From assembly GCA_016713525.1 (NCBI GenBank), contig JADJOZ010000033.1, forward strand, positions 744,001 to 808,000: a stretch of 64,000 bases of DNA, in the 5' to 3' direction. Position numbers and translations under genes: made by a program. This DNA is from Bacteroidota bacterium. GTDB taxonomy: Bacteria; Bacteroidota; Bacteroidia; AKYH767-A; OLB10. Below, piece after piece: positions 47,047 through 57,640 of the stretch. A model generated the notes under the pieces. It saw only the letters and a list, made by a program, of their open reading frames with translations. It had not been told where the DNA came from and ran no database searches. Every line of letters starts with the position of its first letter. The first letter of the stretch is position 1.

Positions 47047-48582
47047 ATGGCAAATTTCTTAAAATCAGGCATTTATAGAAGCGATGTGTTGCTTTTTAAT
47101 CCCAGAAGCAACCATTACAAACCAAGAATTCCGAATTCTGTGCTGCAGGTAGCCGCTGCAATTAACGGGGTTCGGGAATTTGTAATTGTAGATGGTAACC
47201 TGGAAAAAGATCCCTGGTCAAAGATTGAACAATACCTTAAAGAAGGCAGGTTCGCTTATTTTGGTTGTACGGTAATGCCCGGACCACAGTTGAAACAGGC
47301 AATTCCATTTACGTATCGAATTCGGGAAGAATTTCCTTCAGTGAAAATTATTTGGGGCGGTTATTTTGCAACCAATCAGTACAAAGTAGCTATTAATTCC
47401 GGTGTTGTCGATTTTATTATTAACGGACCCGGCGATAAATCTTTTCCCGCACTATTGAACGCAATTGAAGCAGGAAATAATCCTGCATCGATCAATAATT
47501 TGATATTTAAAGATTCAGCCGGCAAAATAATTGTTACAGGTAAAGATGAAATTTACGATCAGAATTCATTATCGGCTTTACCATATGCGAAATTGAACGA
47601 ATTTTACCCGATGCAGAAATATTTGGGTAAAACTTATTTGGGAAAAAAAACCATTGCCTATCATTCGAGTTTTGGTTGTCCTTTTACCTGCTCATTTTGT
47701 GCAGTTGTTCCAATATACAATGCGCGATGGAAAGGGAAATCGGCACATCTTATTTATGATGATATCAAATTTCTGAAAAACACCTATGGTGGTGATGCCA
47801 TAGAATTCCACGACAATAATTTTTTTGTTTCAGAAAAACGAACCGAAGCATTTTCAAAATTAATGTTGCACGAGAATATGGTTTGGTGGGGTGAAGGCAG
47901 AATTGATACACTTTGGAAGTACTCTGATGAAACACTATCACTGATGAAAGCTTCCGGTTGTAACATGATTTTTTTTGGTGCTGAAACCGGTAATGATGCT
48001 ATTCTTAAAGAAATGGACAAAGGTGGAACGCAAACGGGTGCACAGATTCTGGAATTCGCTGCTCGTCTCCGCAAGTTTGGAATCATTCCCGAATATTCCT
48101 TTGTGCTTGGAACACCTGCCTCCACTGAAGAAGAAGTAAACAAACGAATTGATGAAGATATTTTGTTTATCAAGAAAGTAAAAGAGGTAAACCCCGATAC
48201 GGAAATAATAATTTATGTTTATAGTCCCGTTCCTACCGAAGGAAGTGCGATGTACGAAGAGGCAAAACGTGCAGGATTTTCGTTTCCGGAGACTTTAAAA
48301 GATTGGTTAAATCCTACCTGGGAAAATTTTGATCTGCGACGAAATCCACTTACTCCATGGCTCAAGCCATACATGATCGATAAAATAAGAAATTTTGAAA
48401 CAGTACTAAATGGACATTTCCCTACAGTTTCTGATACGAAACTTTCTTCTACCCAGCGAAAAACGATTCGTGCAGTAAGTTCATGGCGTTACCATTCGGG
48501 ATGGAATAAATTCCCTGTAGAAATAAAGTTGCTTCAGAAATTCTGGTTAAAATACCGACAACCTGAGTGGGAGGGATTTTAA
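47047..48582 (+). CDS. B12-binding radical SAM enzyme
   Basis: A 511-residue enzyme from the ATG at 47047 (MANFLKSGIYRSDVLLFNPR). An N-terminal cobalamin-binding (Rossmann-like) domain, about residues 15-150, with ILGCT-like YFGCTVMPGPQL and KIIWGGYFATN; then the radical SAM core with the 4Fe-4S motif CPFTCSFC (about residue 217-224), followed by HDNNFFVSEKR and MIFFGAETGNDAIL typical of this class. Such enzymes carry out methylations or ring contractions, for example in hopanoid or lipid modification. No biosynthetic cluster is next to it, so the substrate is open. The usual extra ATG at 47020 is rejected because the first residues are not conserved in style. Divergent from marR. Confidence 0.88.
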   Translation: MANFLKSGIYRSDVLLFNPRSNHYKPRIPNSVLQVAAAINGVREFVIVDGNLEKDPWSKIEQYLKEGRFAYFGCTVMPGPQLKQAIPFTYRIREEFPSVKIIWGGYFATNQYKVAINSGVVDFIINGPGDKSFPALLNAIEAGNNPASINNLIFKDSAGKIIVTGKDEIYDQNSLSALPYAKLNEFYPMQKYLGKTYLGKKTIAYHSSFGCPFTCSFCAVVPIYNARWKGKSAHLIYDDIKFLKNTYGGDAIEFHDNNFFVSEKRTEAFSKLMLHENMVWWGEGRIDTLWKYSDETLSLMKASGCNMIFFGAETGNDAILKEMDKGGTQTGAQILEFAARLRKFGIIPEYSFVLGTPASTEEEVNKRIDEDILFIKKVKEVNPDTEIIIYVYSPVPTEGSAMYEEAKRAGFSFPETLKDWLNPTWENFDLRRNPLTPWLKPYMIDKIRNFETVLNGHFPTVSDTKLSSTQRKTIRAVSSWRYHSGWNKFPVEIKLLQKFWLKYRQPEWEGF

Positions 48583-48619
48583 TTCAATAAAGTAATATGC
48601 AAATTTTTGCAATTGCTTT

Positions 48620-49757
48620 TTACTTGAGCAGTTCGCGGGCAATAACGAGTTTCTGAATTTCAGAAGTGCCCTCTCCAATAGTACATAACTTAGAGTCGCG
48701 ATAGAATTTCTCAACAGGAAAATCCTTGGTGTATCCATAGCCACCGAAAATCTGAACTGCTTCGGTAGCTACACGAACACAAACTTCTGATGCATAATAC
48801 TTGGCAAATGCCGACTCACGGGTTACTTTCTGACCGCGGTTTTTAAGATCAGCAGCCTGGAATGTCAATAATTCTGCTGCTTCAATTTGCGTGGCCATAT
48901 CAGCTAATTTGAAAGAAATAGCCTGGAAACTCGAAATAGGTTTTCCAAATTGTTCGCGTTCTTTAGAATATTTCAGTGCTGCATCAAAAGCTCCTTTTGC
49001 TATCCCAAGCGAAAGAGCAGCAATCGATATACGGCCACCATCTAAAACTTTCATAGCTTGAACAAATCCATCACCAACTTCTCCCAATACCTGATCCTGA
49101 TGTACCCTGCAATCTTCGAAAATCATTTCTGCAGTTTCAGAAGCACGCATTCCTAATTTATTTTCTTTTTTACCACCACGAAAACAGGGTGTGCCTCTTT
49201 CTACTACAAAAGCAGTAATGCCTCGTGAATAGAGCCATTCACCGGTTCGAGCCAAAACAACAGACACATCTCCGGTAATCCCATGGGTAATCCAGTTTTT
49301 GCTTCCATTAATCACCCAATAATCACCATCTTTTTCGCAACACATTGCATACGCATTGCATCACTGCCGGTGTTCGCTTCTGTAAGACCCCACGCACCAA
49401 TGAATTCAGCAGTGGCAAGTTTGGGCAAATATTTTTCTTTTGAGCTTCATTACCAAATGCCATTATGTGACCTGTGCAAAGTGAATTATGAGCCGCCATC
49501 GATAATCCGATAGAACCACAAATTCTTGCCAATTCTGAAATTGCAGTTACATATTCAAAATACCCAAATCCCGAACCACCATACTCAGTAGGTACCAACA
49601 CACCCATCAATCCTAGTTCACCTAATTGCTTGAAAACCTCAATTGGAAATTCCTGAGACTCGTCCCATTCCATTAATCGGGGACGAATATGTTTGTCACC
49701 AAAATTTTTTATCGTTTGTGCAATTAATTCCTGATTCTCGTTTCTGGTAAATTCCAT
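48620..49757 (-). CDS. Acyl-CoA dehydrogenase (two apparent frameshifts)
   Basis: An FAD-dependent acyl-CoA dehydrogenase of fatty-acid or amino-acid breakdown. As given it falls into two frames (49323-49757 and 48620-49345). Adding one A to each of two A-runs (T-runs at 49331-49335 and 49432-49436 on the plus strand) restores a 379-residue protein: KKYLPKLATAEFIGAWGLTE and ANTGSDAMRMQCV lead into KKDGDYWVINGSKNWITHG. Family motifs include SIGLSMAAHNSLC, the FAD-contact GLTEANTGSD, and the C-terminal QIFGGYGYTKDFPVEKFYRDSK. The catalytic glutamate is likely the E of IGEGTSEIQK-adjacent region; its exact position I leave open. No neighbouring beta-oxidation genes. Confidence 0.9.
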
Positions 49758-49815
49758 ATGGGCTGAATAGTGCTTTAAAATAAATTCGGTAACTACGTTT
49801 TTCTAAAGTGCAAAA

Positions 49816-50733
49816 TTATTCAATTGTCAGGTAAGGAACAAGTTTGTTAAATAATTGATTATCAATAAGTAATACTTTCCTGAGGTCTTCCGGTTTCGAA
49901 AAATTACCATGTTGCCTTCGGTACGAAACAATTGCATTTGCAACGGATTTGGTGAGGTACGGATGCCTCAGTGTATCTTGGTTGAGGTTTAATTTTCGTA
50001 GTGATGTGACCGATAAAACAGCAGATTTATTTATTGCTTCATAAGTTGCACTGTCGATGGTGAATACTTCAAGCAATTGTTCTTTACGATGAAAACCACC
50101 TAACGCTTCTCTGTATTTATAAATCATACGGGCTCTTCCGGGCCCTACCATGGGCAACTCACAAAGCAATGTGGTGTCAGCCGTATTCAAATCTATTTTT
50201 GCTTTAGCAGGATGAATTTTCTTTTCAAAGGGAAGTGGATTTTAAAATCTCTGCGGAGTATTAATTTTGATGTGTGGCTCAAGCCGTTCATACAGTGCAG
50301 GTTGAATTCCGTAAATGGAAGCGACATCTTCTTTTTTGCGAAATCTTCCCCCTTTGTTAAGATAGTTTCTGATTATACGAATCTGTTTTTCTGATAATCC
50401 TAATGCTTGCCATTCTTCATCAGTTATGGTATTGGGATCAAAATCAAATAGCCTTTCAGGAATTATTGGAACAGATTCATAATTGCCGGAAAAATGTTTA
50501 TCCACCGAATCTTTTTTCTGCCGCTGCTGATCCAATCAGTTTTTCTTCAGCCTTGATTAAACCAATCGGTGCTTTTCCAATAAAGATGATTCGGGTTCTT
50601 TAAAATAATTGTACCAGGCCAAAAAGCCTATCTGTGCAATGATGATAAACATCAATGCTAAGCCACCATTTCTTTCGCGGGTAGTTAGTGTAAAATAATC
50701 CCTGATAAAGGATTTTAATTTTTGAAAAATCAT
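49816..50733 (-). CDS. Helix-hairpin-helix protein with membrane anchor (disrupted)
   Basis: A ComEA-like protein of about 305 residues. The ATG at 50733 gives MIFQKLKSFIRDYFTLTT, one transmembrane helix (LALMFIIIAQIGFLAWYNYF), a linker, and several helix-hairpin-helix motifs (LSEKQIRIIRNYLNKGGRF, LPMVGPGRARMIYKYREALGG, TKSVANAIVSYRRQHGNF) that bind DNA without sequence preference. It is broken three times: the frame shifts near 50573 (missing A) and back near 50512 (A-run), and there is an in-frame TAA at 50242-50244. The corrected text between is KAPIGLIKAEEKLI. Bacteroidota commonly carry such a protein; a role in DNA uptake is possible but unproven here. Confidence 0.78.
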
Positions 50734-50783
50734 GAGAAAAATATTGAAAAGTAAAATTGAAAAGTATAAATGACGAATTGCCT

Positions 50784-50927
50784 TTATCGCAATTCGTCAT
50801 CGTTATCGATATAAGAGTCGGGTTCTGATCTGGGTGGAGTTTTTAATACCAGCCAGAAGAAATAAAGTGTAATGGAAGTTACTGTTAACATCGTAACTAC
50901 CATCAGAGTTAATGCTGATGAGTTCAT
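50784..50927 (-). CDS. Small membrane subunit of an NSS transporter (MetS type)
   Basis: A 47-residue protein: MNSSALTLMVVTMLTVTSI then a hydrophobic run LYFFWLVLK and a charged tail ending DNDDELR. One transmembrane helix at the N-terminus and a polar C-terminal tail are the pattern of the MetS small subunits that accompany methionine/alanine-type NSS transporters. It overlaps the transporter stop in ATGA (start 50927, stop of transporter 50924), so the two are translationally coupled, which strongly supports the partnership. Too short for most gene-finding length limits. Confidence 0.8.
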   Translation of the reverse strand: MNSSALTLMVVTMLTVTSITLYFFWLVLKTPPRSEPDSYIDNDDELR

Positions 50928-52581
50928 AATTTTATTCTCCCTTCTTTAATTCTTTTTTGATAAGCCACATAAACCAACCATGAAATTCCGGCAAATAATG
51001 CCAGCAGCATAAATCGTGCTATGAGTGAATAATGGAGCTTTTCTTCTAAAGTTTTAATTAAAACAGGATCAGTGGCAACAGCAATTTGTTCTTTTAATCC
51101 TGCATTGGTGAGCTGTTTAATGATGGATGAATTATCGAGTACCCAACCATTTTGGATTGCACCAAGCCAGTCGTTGTTTAACGGTGTAACCAAGGATCCA
51201 ATAAATACAAATAACAGCAACAATGGTGTTACCCATTTTATAATAAATCGGTAAATGGATGGAATTTTAATGTCGCCACCCTGATTAATTTCTTTCCATC
51301 CCTTATTCATACCAAAAATCCATGCAAACAAAATTGTTTCTGCAAGTGCAAATACAACTAATGAAACAGTACCGGCCCAATAATCATATTCGTCAAAAAC
51401 ACCCTGCTGATAAAAAATAACAGTTGGCAATCCCATCATCAAAGTGATCAATCCAAACGACCAGGCTCCTTTTTTCTGATTCCATTTAAACTCATCACGC
51501 ATGAAGCCCATCCATGGTGTCCCCATTGCTAGTGACGATGTTATTCCTGCAAAGAATATTAACCCGAACCACATCACTCCCGCAATTACTGACAAAGCAG
51601 GACCCCATTGTTCAAACAAATATGGCATGGTTTGAAATGCCATTCCGAATCCCGCATTTTCTTTTGACCAGTCAACACCTAAATAACCGGCAGCAATTGG
51701 AATAACAATTAAACTTCCAAATACAACTTCAACAAATTCGTTCATGAAACCTGCTGAAACAGCGTTCAAAGCAATATCATCTTTTGATCGCACATAAGAG
51801 GCATAACACTGAATGGTTCCCATTCCTACAGATAATGTAAAGAATATCTGGCCTCGGCTGCTAACCACACTTTCGGATTGGTTAAAGAATCATATTGAGG
51901 TGTCCACAAAAAGTTCAATCCTTCAAAAGCATTTGCATCCGGATGTTCCGCTGTTGCTCCTGATGTTCCAAGAGTAAGACCTTTAAATGCCAGAAAGATT
52001 CCAAAAATAATCAGCAGAGGCATTCCTATTTTTGCTGCTTTTTCTACTCCTGCTAATCCACGTGACAAAATAAATGTATTCAGTAATAAACAGAAAATGT
52101 AGAAGATAACAGCTTCATAAGGAATGCCTGTTGTTGAATGACCAATATCAATATAGCTTCCAAAAAATTCGGCAACTTCCGATTGTTTCAGACTGTCGAA
52201 TGTGCCCGCAATCGAATGAAATACGTAAGCCATCGTCCAGCTTTCAATGTAACAGTAGTAAGCTGCAACCGCAATGTTGGTGAAAATTCCAAATACACCG
52301 AGGTATTTCCAGAATTTTCTTTTATCCATGGTGTCAAGAATAAACGGAGTCGAGTGGTGGCCGTGTTTTCCACCCAGTCGTCCACTCGACCATTCAATCC
52401 ACAAAAGAGGTATTCCCATTAAAAGGAAACAAACCAGGTAGGGGATGATAAAAGCACCACCACCATTTTCAACTGCCTGCACCGGAAATCGCAGGAAATT
52501 TCCTAACCCGACGGCATTTCCTGCCATCGCCAGGATCAATCCTACCCGGGATCCCCAGGAATCTTTCTTTAATGAACTCAT
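50924..52581 (-). CDS. Sodium-dependent NSS transporter (one apparent frameshift)
   Basis: A sodium:neurotransmitter symporter-family (NSS) permease for amino acids, about 552 residues and 11-12 transmembrane helices. The N-terminal signature DSWGSRVGLILAMAGNAVGLGNFLRFP carries the Na+ and substrate residues of helix 1. Two frames (51826-52581 and 50924-51868) join if one base is restored near 51854, giving KVWLAAAGQIFFTLSVGMG, a conserved helix. The later half has GFMNEFVEVVFGSLIVIPIAAG and SLAMGTPWMGFMRD. It is coupled to the MetS-like small subunit by a four-base overlap. Substrate probably a neutral amino acid; exact choice unknown. Confidence 0.9.
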
Positions 52582-52664
52582 AATTGACTTTTAAGGATAT
52601 TCAACAATAATCTGAATTTTAATTGAAACATCCAAATAAATGATTCAAAATGCACTTTAAACAA

Positions 52665-52696
52665 AAACGGGATTTCAATTGAATGAAATCCCGTTT
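52665..52696 (-). terminator. Terminator after the OmpA/TSP3 gene
   Basis: A perfect 13-bp stem (AAACGGGATTTCA at 52665-52677 with its complement 52684-52696) and six-base loop. On the minus strand it is followed by a T-rich run, so it ends the leftward OmpA transcript. Confidence 0.85.
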
Positions 52697-52715
52697 GATT
52701 CTGTAAAACAGTAGT

Positions 52716-55049
52716 TTATTCGATGATTGTGAATTCTACGCGTCTGTTTTGAGCTCTTCCTTCTGCAGTTGTATTTGGGGCAACTGGACGGTCTTTACCA
52801 TAACCATTTGGCATGATCCGGCTTCCATCAACACCCTTGCCTATTAGATAGGTGCGGGCCGCTTCAGCTCTTTTCTTGGATAATGTTTTATTTAAAGCAG
52901 CTGAACCGGTATTGTCGGTGTGTCCGTCGATCTTTATTTTGAAAGATGGTTTTTTCTGAAGCAAGCCTGCCAATTCATCTAAAGAAGCATAAGAACTTTC
53001 TTTGATGATTGCTTTTCCTGTTTCAAACTGCAGGTTCTTAAACACTTTATTGATGATTTCCTGCTCTTCCTGAGTCAGCTGAACAACTACTGGCGCTGTA
53101 TTTACCGGTGCCTGAGAAACTTTTACAGGACAACCTTTGGTTGCTGGAGGTCCAACATCAAACGGACATTCATCCTGTGGATCAGGAATGCCATCGCCAT
53201 CGGTATCAGGACATCCTTTGTACATTGCAGGGCCTGCAGTGGTTGGACAATCATCCTGTGGATCAGGAATACTGTCATTATCGGTATCAGGACATCCTTT
53301 GTATAATGCTAAGCCCGGAACAGATGGACATTCATCTTCTGAGTCCATTATTCCATCAGCATCGGTATCAGGACAACCACGGAATTGTTCCAATCCTTTA
53401 ACTTCAGGGCAATCATCTTTAGAATCTGTAATGCCATCACCATCGGTATCAGGACAACCTGCCAATGAAACCAAACCTTTAACATCCGGACATTGGTCAA
53501 TTGCATCCGGAACATCATCCAGATCTTTATCTGGACAACCTTCGAATTTCAAAATACCTGCAACCTCTTTACACTTATCCATTTTGTCAGAAACTCTGTC
53601 GTTATCAAGATCTCTGATGCGTTGTTTGTTCATCGAGAATTTTAAACCCGCATAAACATCCATACCATTTAAATCACCCAAACCAAATAAGGTTCCGATG
53701 CGATCACTTCCCAAGAAGAAGCTGGCAAAACGAAATGCTAATCCCACACGACTGATTTTACCTGTGTAATTAAAATAGGAAACCGGCATACTGATGTCGA
53801 GCCAAGGTGATTCATATCGTGGTGTAACAGATAATACACTCGCACGGTCAACTCCCGGCTCACTATGTTTAACACCATGAATGTAGTTTGCGGCTACATA
53901 GAATTTTTTGTAAGCATTCCAGTCGACTTGCAAACTAACAGCAGTCGGTAATGCCATTTTAAAATTATTGGTTCGGAATGAAGCTAATGAATCACCATTA
54001 TAGAATACAGCAGAAAAAGTATGGTCAAAATCGATGTTGTTATCATATTCATCTGTACCATAATCCGGATAAAACCCATTATCAGTTTCCAAATGATAAG
54101 TGCCGGCATTCTCATCAAATTTAATTTTACCTACATCAAGCAAGGAAGCACCTATTCTTAATTTGTAGCGATTGATCAATGGATCATGTAATTTTTTTCC
54201 ATCCATTTCATATTGCCAGGAAGTAGGCTCTTTGAAGAAATCATATGAGAATCCAATATCAAAACCAAATCCTTTACCATTGATGAAATCTCTGTAACCA
54301 CTTATTTCATCAAATGAATTATAGTCAACTCTTCCATAATCGATTTGTGAAAATCCCTGAACACCAAAAACCATATCAGAGTCATTTAATACATTGTAGT
54401 AGAGGTCGGCATTTTCGGCATAGGCACCACCAATTCCATGGAGAAGTTTCAATGTTAAACCTCCGGTAAGAGCACCTTTTTCATTTTCAGTAAGTGTGGT
54501 TGCATACGACAAACCATATTCGGCCCAGCTTAAAATATTTAATTCAAAATCTTTTCCCAAAAAAAACTGATTTTGCAATGGATTAAATCCGAAACCTTCA
54601 ACTGCAAATTTTCCTGCATGTCCCTGGATTTCGGTGCCCGAAATACCTACCCTCATTTGAGTAGTAATAGCTATGGTATGCTTCGGATAAATATTGAACA
54701 TTACCGAAGGCCCCATAATGGAAATGGCAGTATTAAGGTTGTAAGTCTTATTCGGACTTCCAAACTCGAATTCATCTATGTATCCCTTCTCATCAAAGTT
54801 TTCGATAATGTTCTTAATACCAAAAAACTTTAGCTTGTCTTTTGGTATGTAGATAAAATCATTTTCTGCTGTTACACCGATGGTAAATAAATTAATATCA
54901 AGATCCAGACGAGATGTGTGTATGGAGGCAGGATTTATTCCAAGACCTTGCAATCCGGAATAGTTGGAACTTCGTATACCAAGCATGTCCTGCGAATAGA
55001 CATTGCTTGTCAGGCAAACGATAGCCAAAATGGTCAGTAATCGTTTCAT
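52716..55049 (-). CDS. OmpA-family outer-membrane protein with DUF5723 and TSP3 repeats
   Basis: A 777-residue outer-membrane protein. Signal peptide MKRLLTILAIVCLTSNVYSQ, then a barrel-like N-terminal region (IRSSNYSGLQGLGINPASI is the DUF5723 start), then calcium-binding thrombospondin type 3 repeats of exactly 27 residues (CPDTDGDGITDSKDDCPEV and similar, about residues 480-640), a short linker, and a C-terminal OmpA domain that grips peptidoglycan (DGHTDNTGSAALNKTLSKKR, NGYGKDRPVAPN, NRRVEF). This architecture is common in Bacteroidota and ties the outer membrane to the cell wall. The first repeat (DLDNDRVSDKMDKC) is degenerate. It ends with a terminator. Confidence 0.92.
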   Translation of the reverse strand: MKRLLTILAIVCLTSNVYSQDMLGIRSSNYSGLQGLGINPASIHTSRLDLDINLFTIGVTAENDFIYIPKDKLKFFGIKNIIENFDEKGYIDEFEFGSPNKTYNLNTAISIMGPSVMFNIYPKHTIAITTQMRVGISGTEIQGHAGKFAVEGFGFNPLQNQFFLGKDFELNILSWAEYGLSYATTLTENEKGALTGGLTLKLLHGIGGAYAENADLYYNVLNDSDMVFGVQGFSQIDYGRVDYNSFDEISGYRDFINGKGFGFDIGFSYDFFKEPTSWQYEMDGKKLHDPLINRYKLRIGASLLDVGKIKFDENAGTYHLETDNGFYPDYGTDEYDNNIDFDHTFSAVFYNGDSLASFRTNNFKMALPTAVSLQVDWNAYKKFYVAANYIHGVKHSEPGVDRASVLSVTPRYESPWLDISMPVSYFNYTGKISRVGLAFRFASFFLGSDRIGTLFGLGDLNGMDVYAGLKFSMNKQRIRDLDNDRVSDKMDKCKEVAGILKFEGCPDKDLDDVPDAIDQCPDVKGLVSLAGCPDTDGDGITDSKDDCPEVKGLEQFRGCPDTDADGIMDSEDECPSVPGLALYKGCPDTDNDSIPDPQDDCPTTAGPAMYKGCPDTDGDGIPDPQDECPFDVGPPATKGCPVKVSQAPVNTAPVVVQLTQEEQEIINKVFKNLQFETGKAIIKESSYASLDELAGLLQKKPSFKIKIDGHTDNTGSAALNKTLSKKRAEAARTYLIGKGVDGSRIMPNGYGKDRPVAPNTTAEGRAQNRRVEFTIIE
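53137..53600 (-). repeat. 81-bp TSP3-coding repeats
   Basis: Five units of 27 codons with the pattern CPDxDxDxxxDxxDxCP plus one degenerate unit. The acidic DxDxDG groups bind Ca2+. DNA-level similarity between units makes this stretch prone to misassembly. Confidence 0.85.
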
Positions 55050-55181
55050 AAATTTTGGGTGTTATTGTGAATTGGAAAAGTAGAAAAAAGGGGTCGAATA
55101 AAAAAATACTTCCGTCAGCTATGAAACGAATTTAATGAAAATATAATTTTGATCCAGTATAATTACTGGAATATCAATGCA

Positions 55182-55891
55182 TTACTTATTTTTCTTTTGA
55201 AAAACGGGTAGTGCTTTCCCTTGATTTACAAGATAATTCAGGTAGGTTATGGTTACAGTTCCTCTCGAATTCTTTGGAGTTTTGTCTTTATTCCCCTGAT
55301 TTTCGAAATCGCCTGTTAGTCCTAAAGGCAACTCATTTTTTCGAATATCGAAATTGAATAAAATCTGATCAGGTAAATCGTAAGTTTTTATTTCAGATGG
55401 AAACCGGAATTGCATTGAAAAGGTTCCTTCCGACTTAGTAGTGGTTTCTAATTTACGGATAACATTTCTTTGCGTGTCTATCCACAGAGTTGATAAAATA
55501 ATGCCATCGGCATCACTATTTGGAATCACTTTAATAACCTGAGTTGTAACGCCGGCATATTGCTCTTCGCGTGCATAAAGTGCAGTGTAATCACCGGAAA
55601 AAAGTTGGTTTGGTGTAAAGTTCATTCCACGTTTCGGCAACAATGAAAAACCGGGAGTTTTTACAATTACTTTGCCGGGTTGCATATACCAGATCTTTCC
55701 CGATTTTTCGGGAATTTTAACGAAATTCACATCCACTTTAATTTTTACGCTGGCTTCATATTCATTCACTAAAGCAAATTTTTCCTTAACGCCATCAAGT
55801 ATCAAAGCGGCATTTTTTTCCTGTGCAAAACCAACCTGCAAAGTCAGAATTGCCAGAACAAATAAAATGGAAAACCGAATGTGTTTTTCAT
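55182..55891 (-). CDS. LolA-like outer-membrane lipoprotein carrier protein
   Basis: A periplasmic LolA-fold protein. As given, its frame runs on from the preceding permease gene, but one missing A in the run at 55884-55888 restores its own start, ATG at 55891, giving MKKHIRFSILFVLAILTLQVGF-AQ-type signal peptide and 236 residues. The mature part, VNEYEASVKIKVDVNFVKIPEKSGKIWYMQPGK and later NPF-like LFSGDYTALYAREEQ, has the beta-sheet features of LolA/LolB-like proteins, which bind hydrophobic chains. Context with an ABC exporter suggests it takes part in lipid or lipoprotein export. The start overlaps the permease stop by one base (TGATG). Confidence 0.7.
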
Positions 55892-56726
55892 CAGGTAAGA
55901 ATATCTTTCTTTTAAAATTATACCAGGCAATGCCGAAAAATAAAATTATGTGTGCAACTAATGCACCGGCCGACAACATAATTTTATTATAGTTAACGGG
56001 TGTTTCAAAAAATAATTTCCAACTTCCCATATAGTTGGTAAACAGAAATGGTTTTACAACTCTGAATAAGCTAAGATCAATGGCAGAAATTACGATGAAT
56101 GAAATAATCACGGTCATCGTAAGGATAATGGGACCGATAGAATTGTCGGCAAATGAAGAAAACATAAACGATAAAGCTGCAACACACCACATGGCAATTA
56201 ATCCGAATCAGAATGCAGCCAGCAATCGCCACATCACATCATCTTCAGCAAAAATGTAAACGGTATTTTTTATGACAATTAAATCGCCGGTTCCCATGAT
56301 GGCAATTCCTAGTAACAAACTTATTAATGCCATCCAAAATATTAAAGCAGCAGTATAAATGAGTCCGGAAATAAATTTCGCAAATAATAGTTTGGTTCGA
56401 CTCACCGGCCTGGTCAGTAAAACCCTGAATGTTCCACCTGCCGCTTCGCCTGCCAATAAATCACCTGTTACCAATGTGATCAGAAAAGGAATATGCACAT
56501 AAAGTGTAGCCAGAATTATATAACAGGCAAGGTAACCGTTTAATAAGTTCCCCTGAAAATCGAACGCTTCTTTAAGATTTTGCAGACTGAATTCAATGTA
56601 GGTTTCACCATCAATAAAAAGTGCAACCTGAATTAAAGGAACAAGCAAACCAATTGCAATGAATCCAATATAAGTCCGGATCCGGCTGAAAATTTTGTAT
56701 AGTTCAATCCTTATTAGTGAGAACAT
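55891..56726 (-). CDS. ABC-2 type transporter permease (in-frame TGA)
   Basis: The membrane part of an ABC exporter, about 278 residues and six transmembrane helices. It starts MFSLIRIELYKIFSRIRTYIGF, typical of ABC-2 permeases, and contains LAGEAAGGTFRVLLTRPVSRTKLL, the conserved coupling loop. In-frame TGA at 56208-56210 splits LLAAF from FGLIAMWCVAALSFMFSSF; the frame is unchanged, so it is a substitution (TGG or GGA original). Near the end one missing A (T-run at 55906-55908) hides the proper end FKRKDILT with a TGA at 55891. It lies five bases downstream of the ATPase gene. Confidence 0.82.
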
Positions 56727-56731
56727 AATTT

Positions 56732-57640
56732 TCAGGTTAAATTTAAAAAATATTCTTCCAGCGTCCGCAGTGGAACAACGGAAACAACATCTACACCACC
56801 TTCAATCAATGCTCTGTTAATCCCTGCCATTTCATTTTGACTGATATGCAGGATAATTTTATTACCTGCGGTATCTCTTATTGCGCTGCTCAATCCTCTG
56901 TTTTTAATTACTTCCACACCTTTCGAAATATCGGAAACCTCGATGGTAACTTTCATTTCATCGCGATTCAGTAATTCTTTTACATCACCCTCAATCGCAA
57001 CTTTACCTTTGTTTATAATCACCATTCGGTTCGCAACCAACTCCACTTCATTTAATATATGTGACGAAAGTAAAATGGTTTTATGATACTCCTTACTCAG
57101 TTTTAAAATCAAATCCCGAATTTCCACCATTCCCTGAGGATCAAGTCCCGTGGTTGGCTCATCTAGTATAATTAATTCCGGATCATGGATCAGTGCCTGC
57201 GCCAATCCAACCCGTTGTTTCATTCCATGAGAAAAAGTCTTTACCTTACTCTTTGCCCTGTCTTTCAGTCCAACCAGCTCCAAAACATCCATAATTCCGG
57301 TGTGAGTAGGTTGAATGCCGCTCATTTTTCCTAAAAGTCTGAGATTATCATATGCCGACATAAACCCGTATAAATCAGGCTTTTCGACAATTGCCCCGAT
57401 TTTCCTCAGTATCGATTCCCGCTCTTCTGAAAGTAGTTTACCGAAAATTCTGATTTCCCCCGAAGTTGGTTTAATCAGCGACATCATCATTCGGATGGTA
57501 GTACTCTTTCCGGCACCATTTGGCCCTAAAAAGCCAAATACATCGCCTTTGTATACGGTGAGGTTGATCCCTTTAACAGCATCAAACCCTTTATAGGACT
57601 TATAAAGGTCTCTTATTTCTATTACAGGTTGCTTTTCCAA
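56732..57640 (-). CDS. ABC transporter ATP-binding protein
   Basis: The ATPase of the exporter, about 302 residues. Walker A FLGPNGAGKSTT, Q-loop in AIVEKPDLYGF, signature SHGMKQRVG (a variant of LSGGQ with SHG), Walker B LIILDEPTTGLDP, and H-loop LLSSHILNEVE are all present. A C-terminal extension of about 80 residues (KVTIEVSDISKGVEVI) is typical of this drug/lipid exporter subfamily. Both candidate starts are TTG: 57664 and 57640. I prefer 57640 (EKQPVIEIRDLYKSY), because TATCTTCG, one mismatch from TAnnTTTG, sits just upstream of it. It leads the operon with the permease and LolA-like protein. Confidence 0.9.
   Translation of the reverse strand: MEKQPVIEIRDLYKSYKGFDAVKGINLTVYKGDVFGFLGPNGAGKSTTIRMMMSLIKPTSGEIRIFGKLLSEERESILRKIGAIVEKPDLYGFMSAYDNLRLLGKMSGIQPTHTGIMDVLELVGLKDRAKSKVKTFSHGMKQRVGLAQALIHDPELIILDEPTTGLDPQGMVEIRDLILKLSKEYHKTILLSSHILNEVELVANRMVIINKGKVAIEGDVKELLNRDEMKVTIEVSDISKGVEVIKNRGLSSAIRDTAGNKIILHISQNEMAGINRALIEGGVDVVSVVPLRTLEEYFLNLT

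Noticed and set aside
53108..53655. Long open frames antisense to the TSP3 repeats
   Set aside because: They mirror the periodic coding of the OmpA gene; repetitive Asp/Pro codons keep the opposite strand open by chance.
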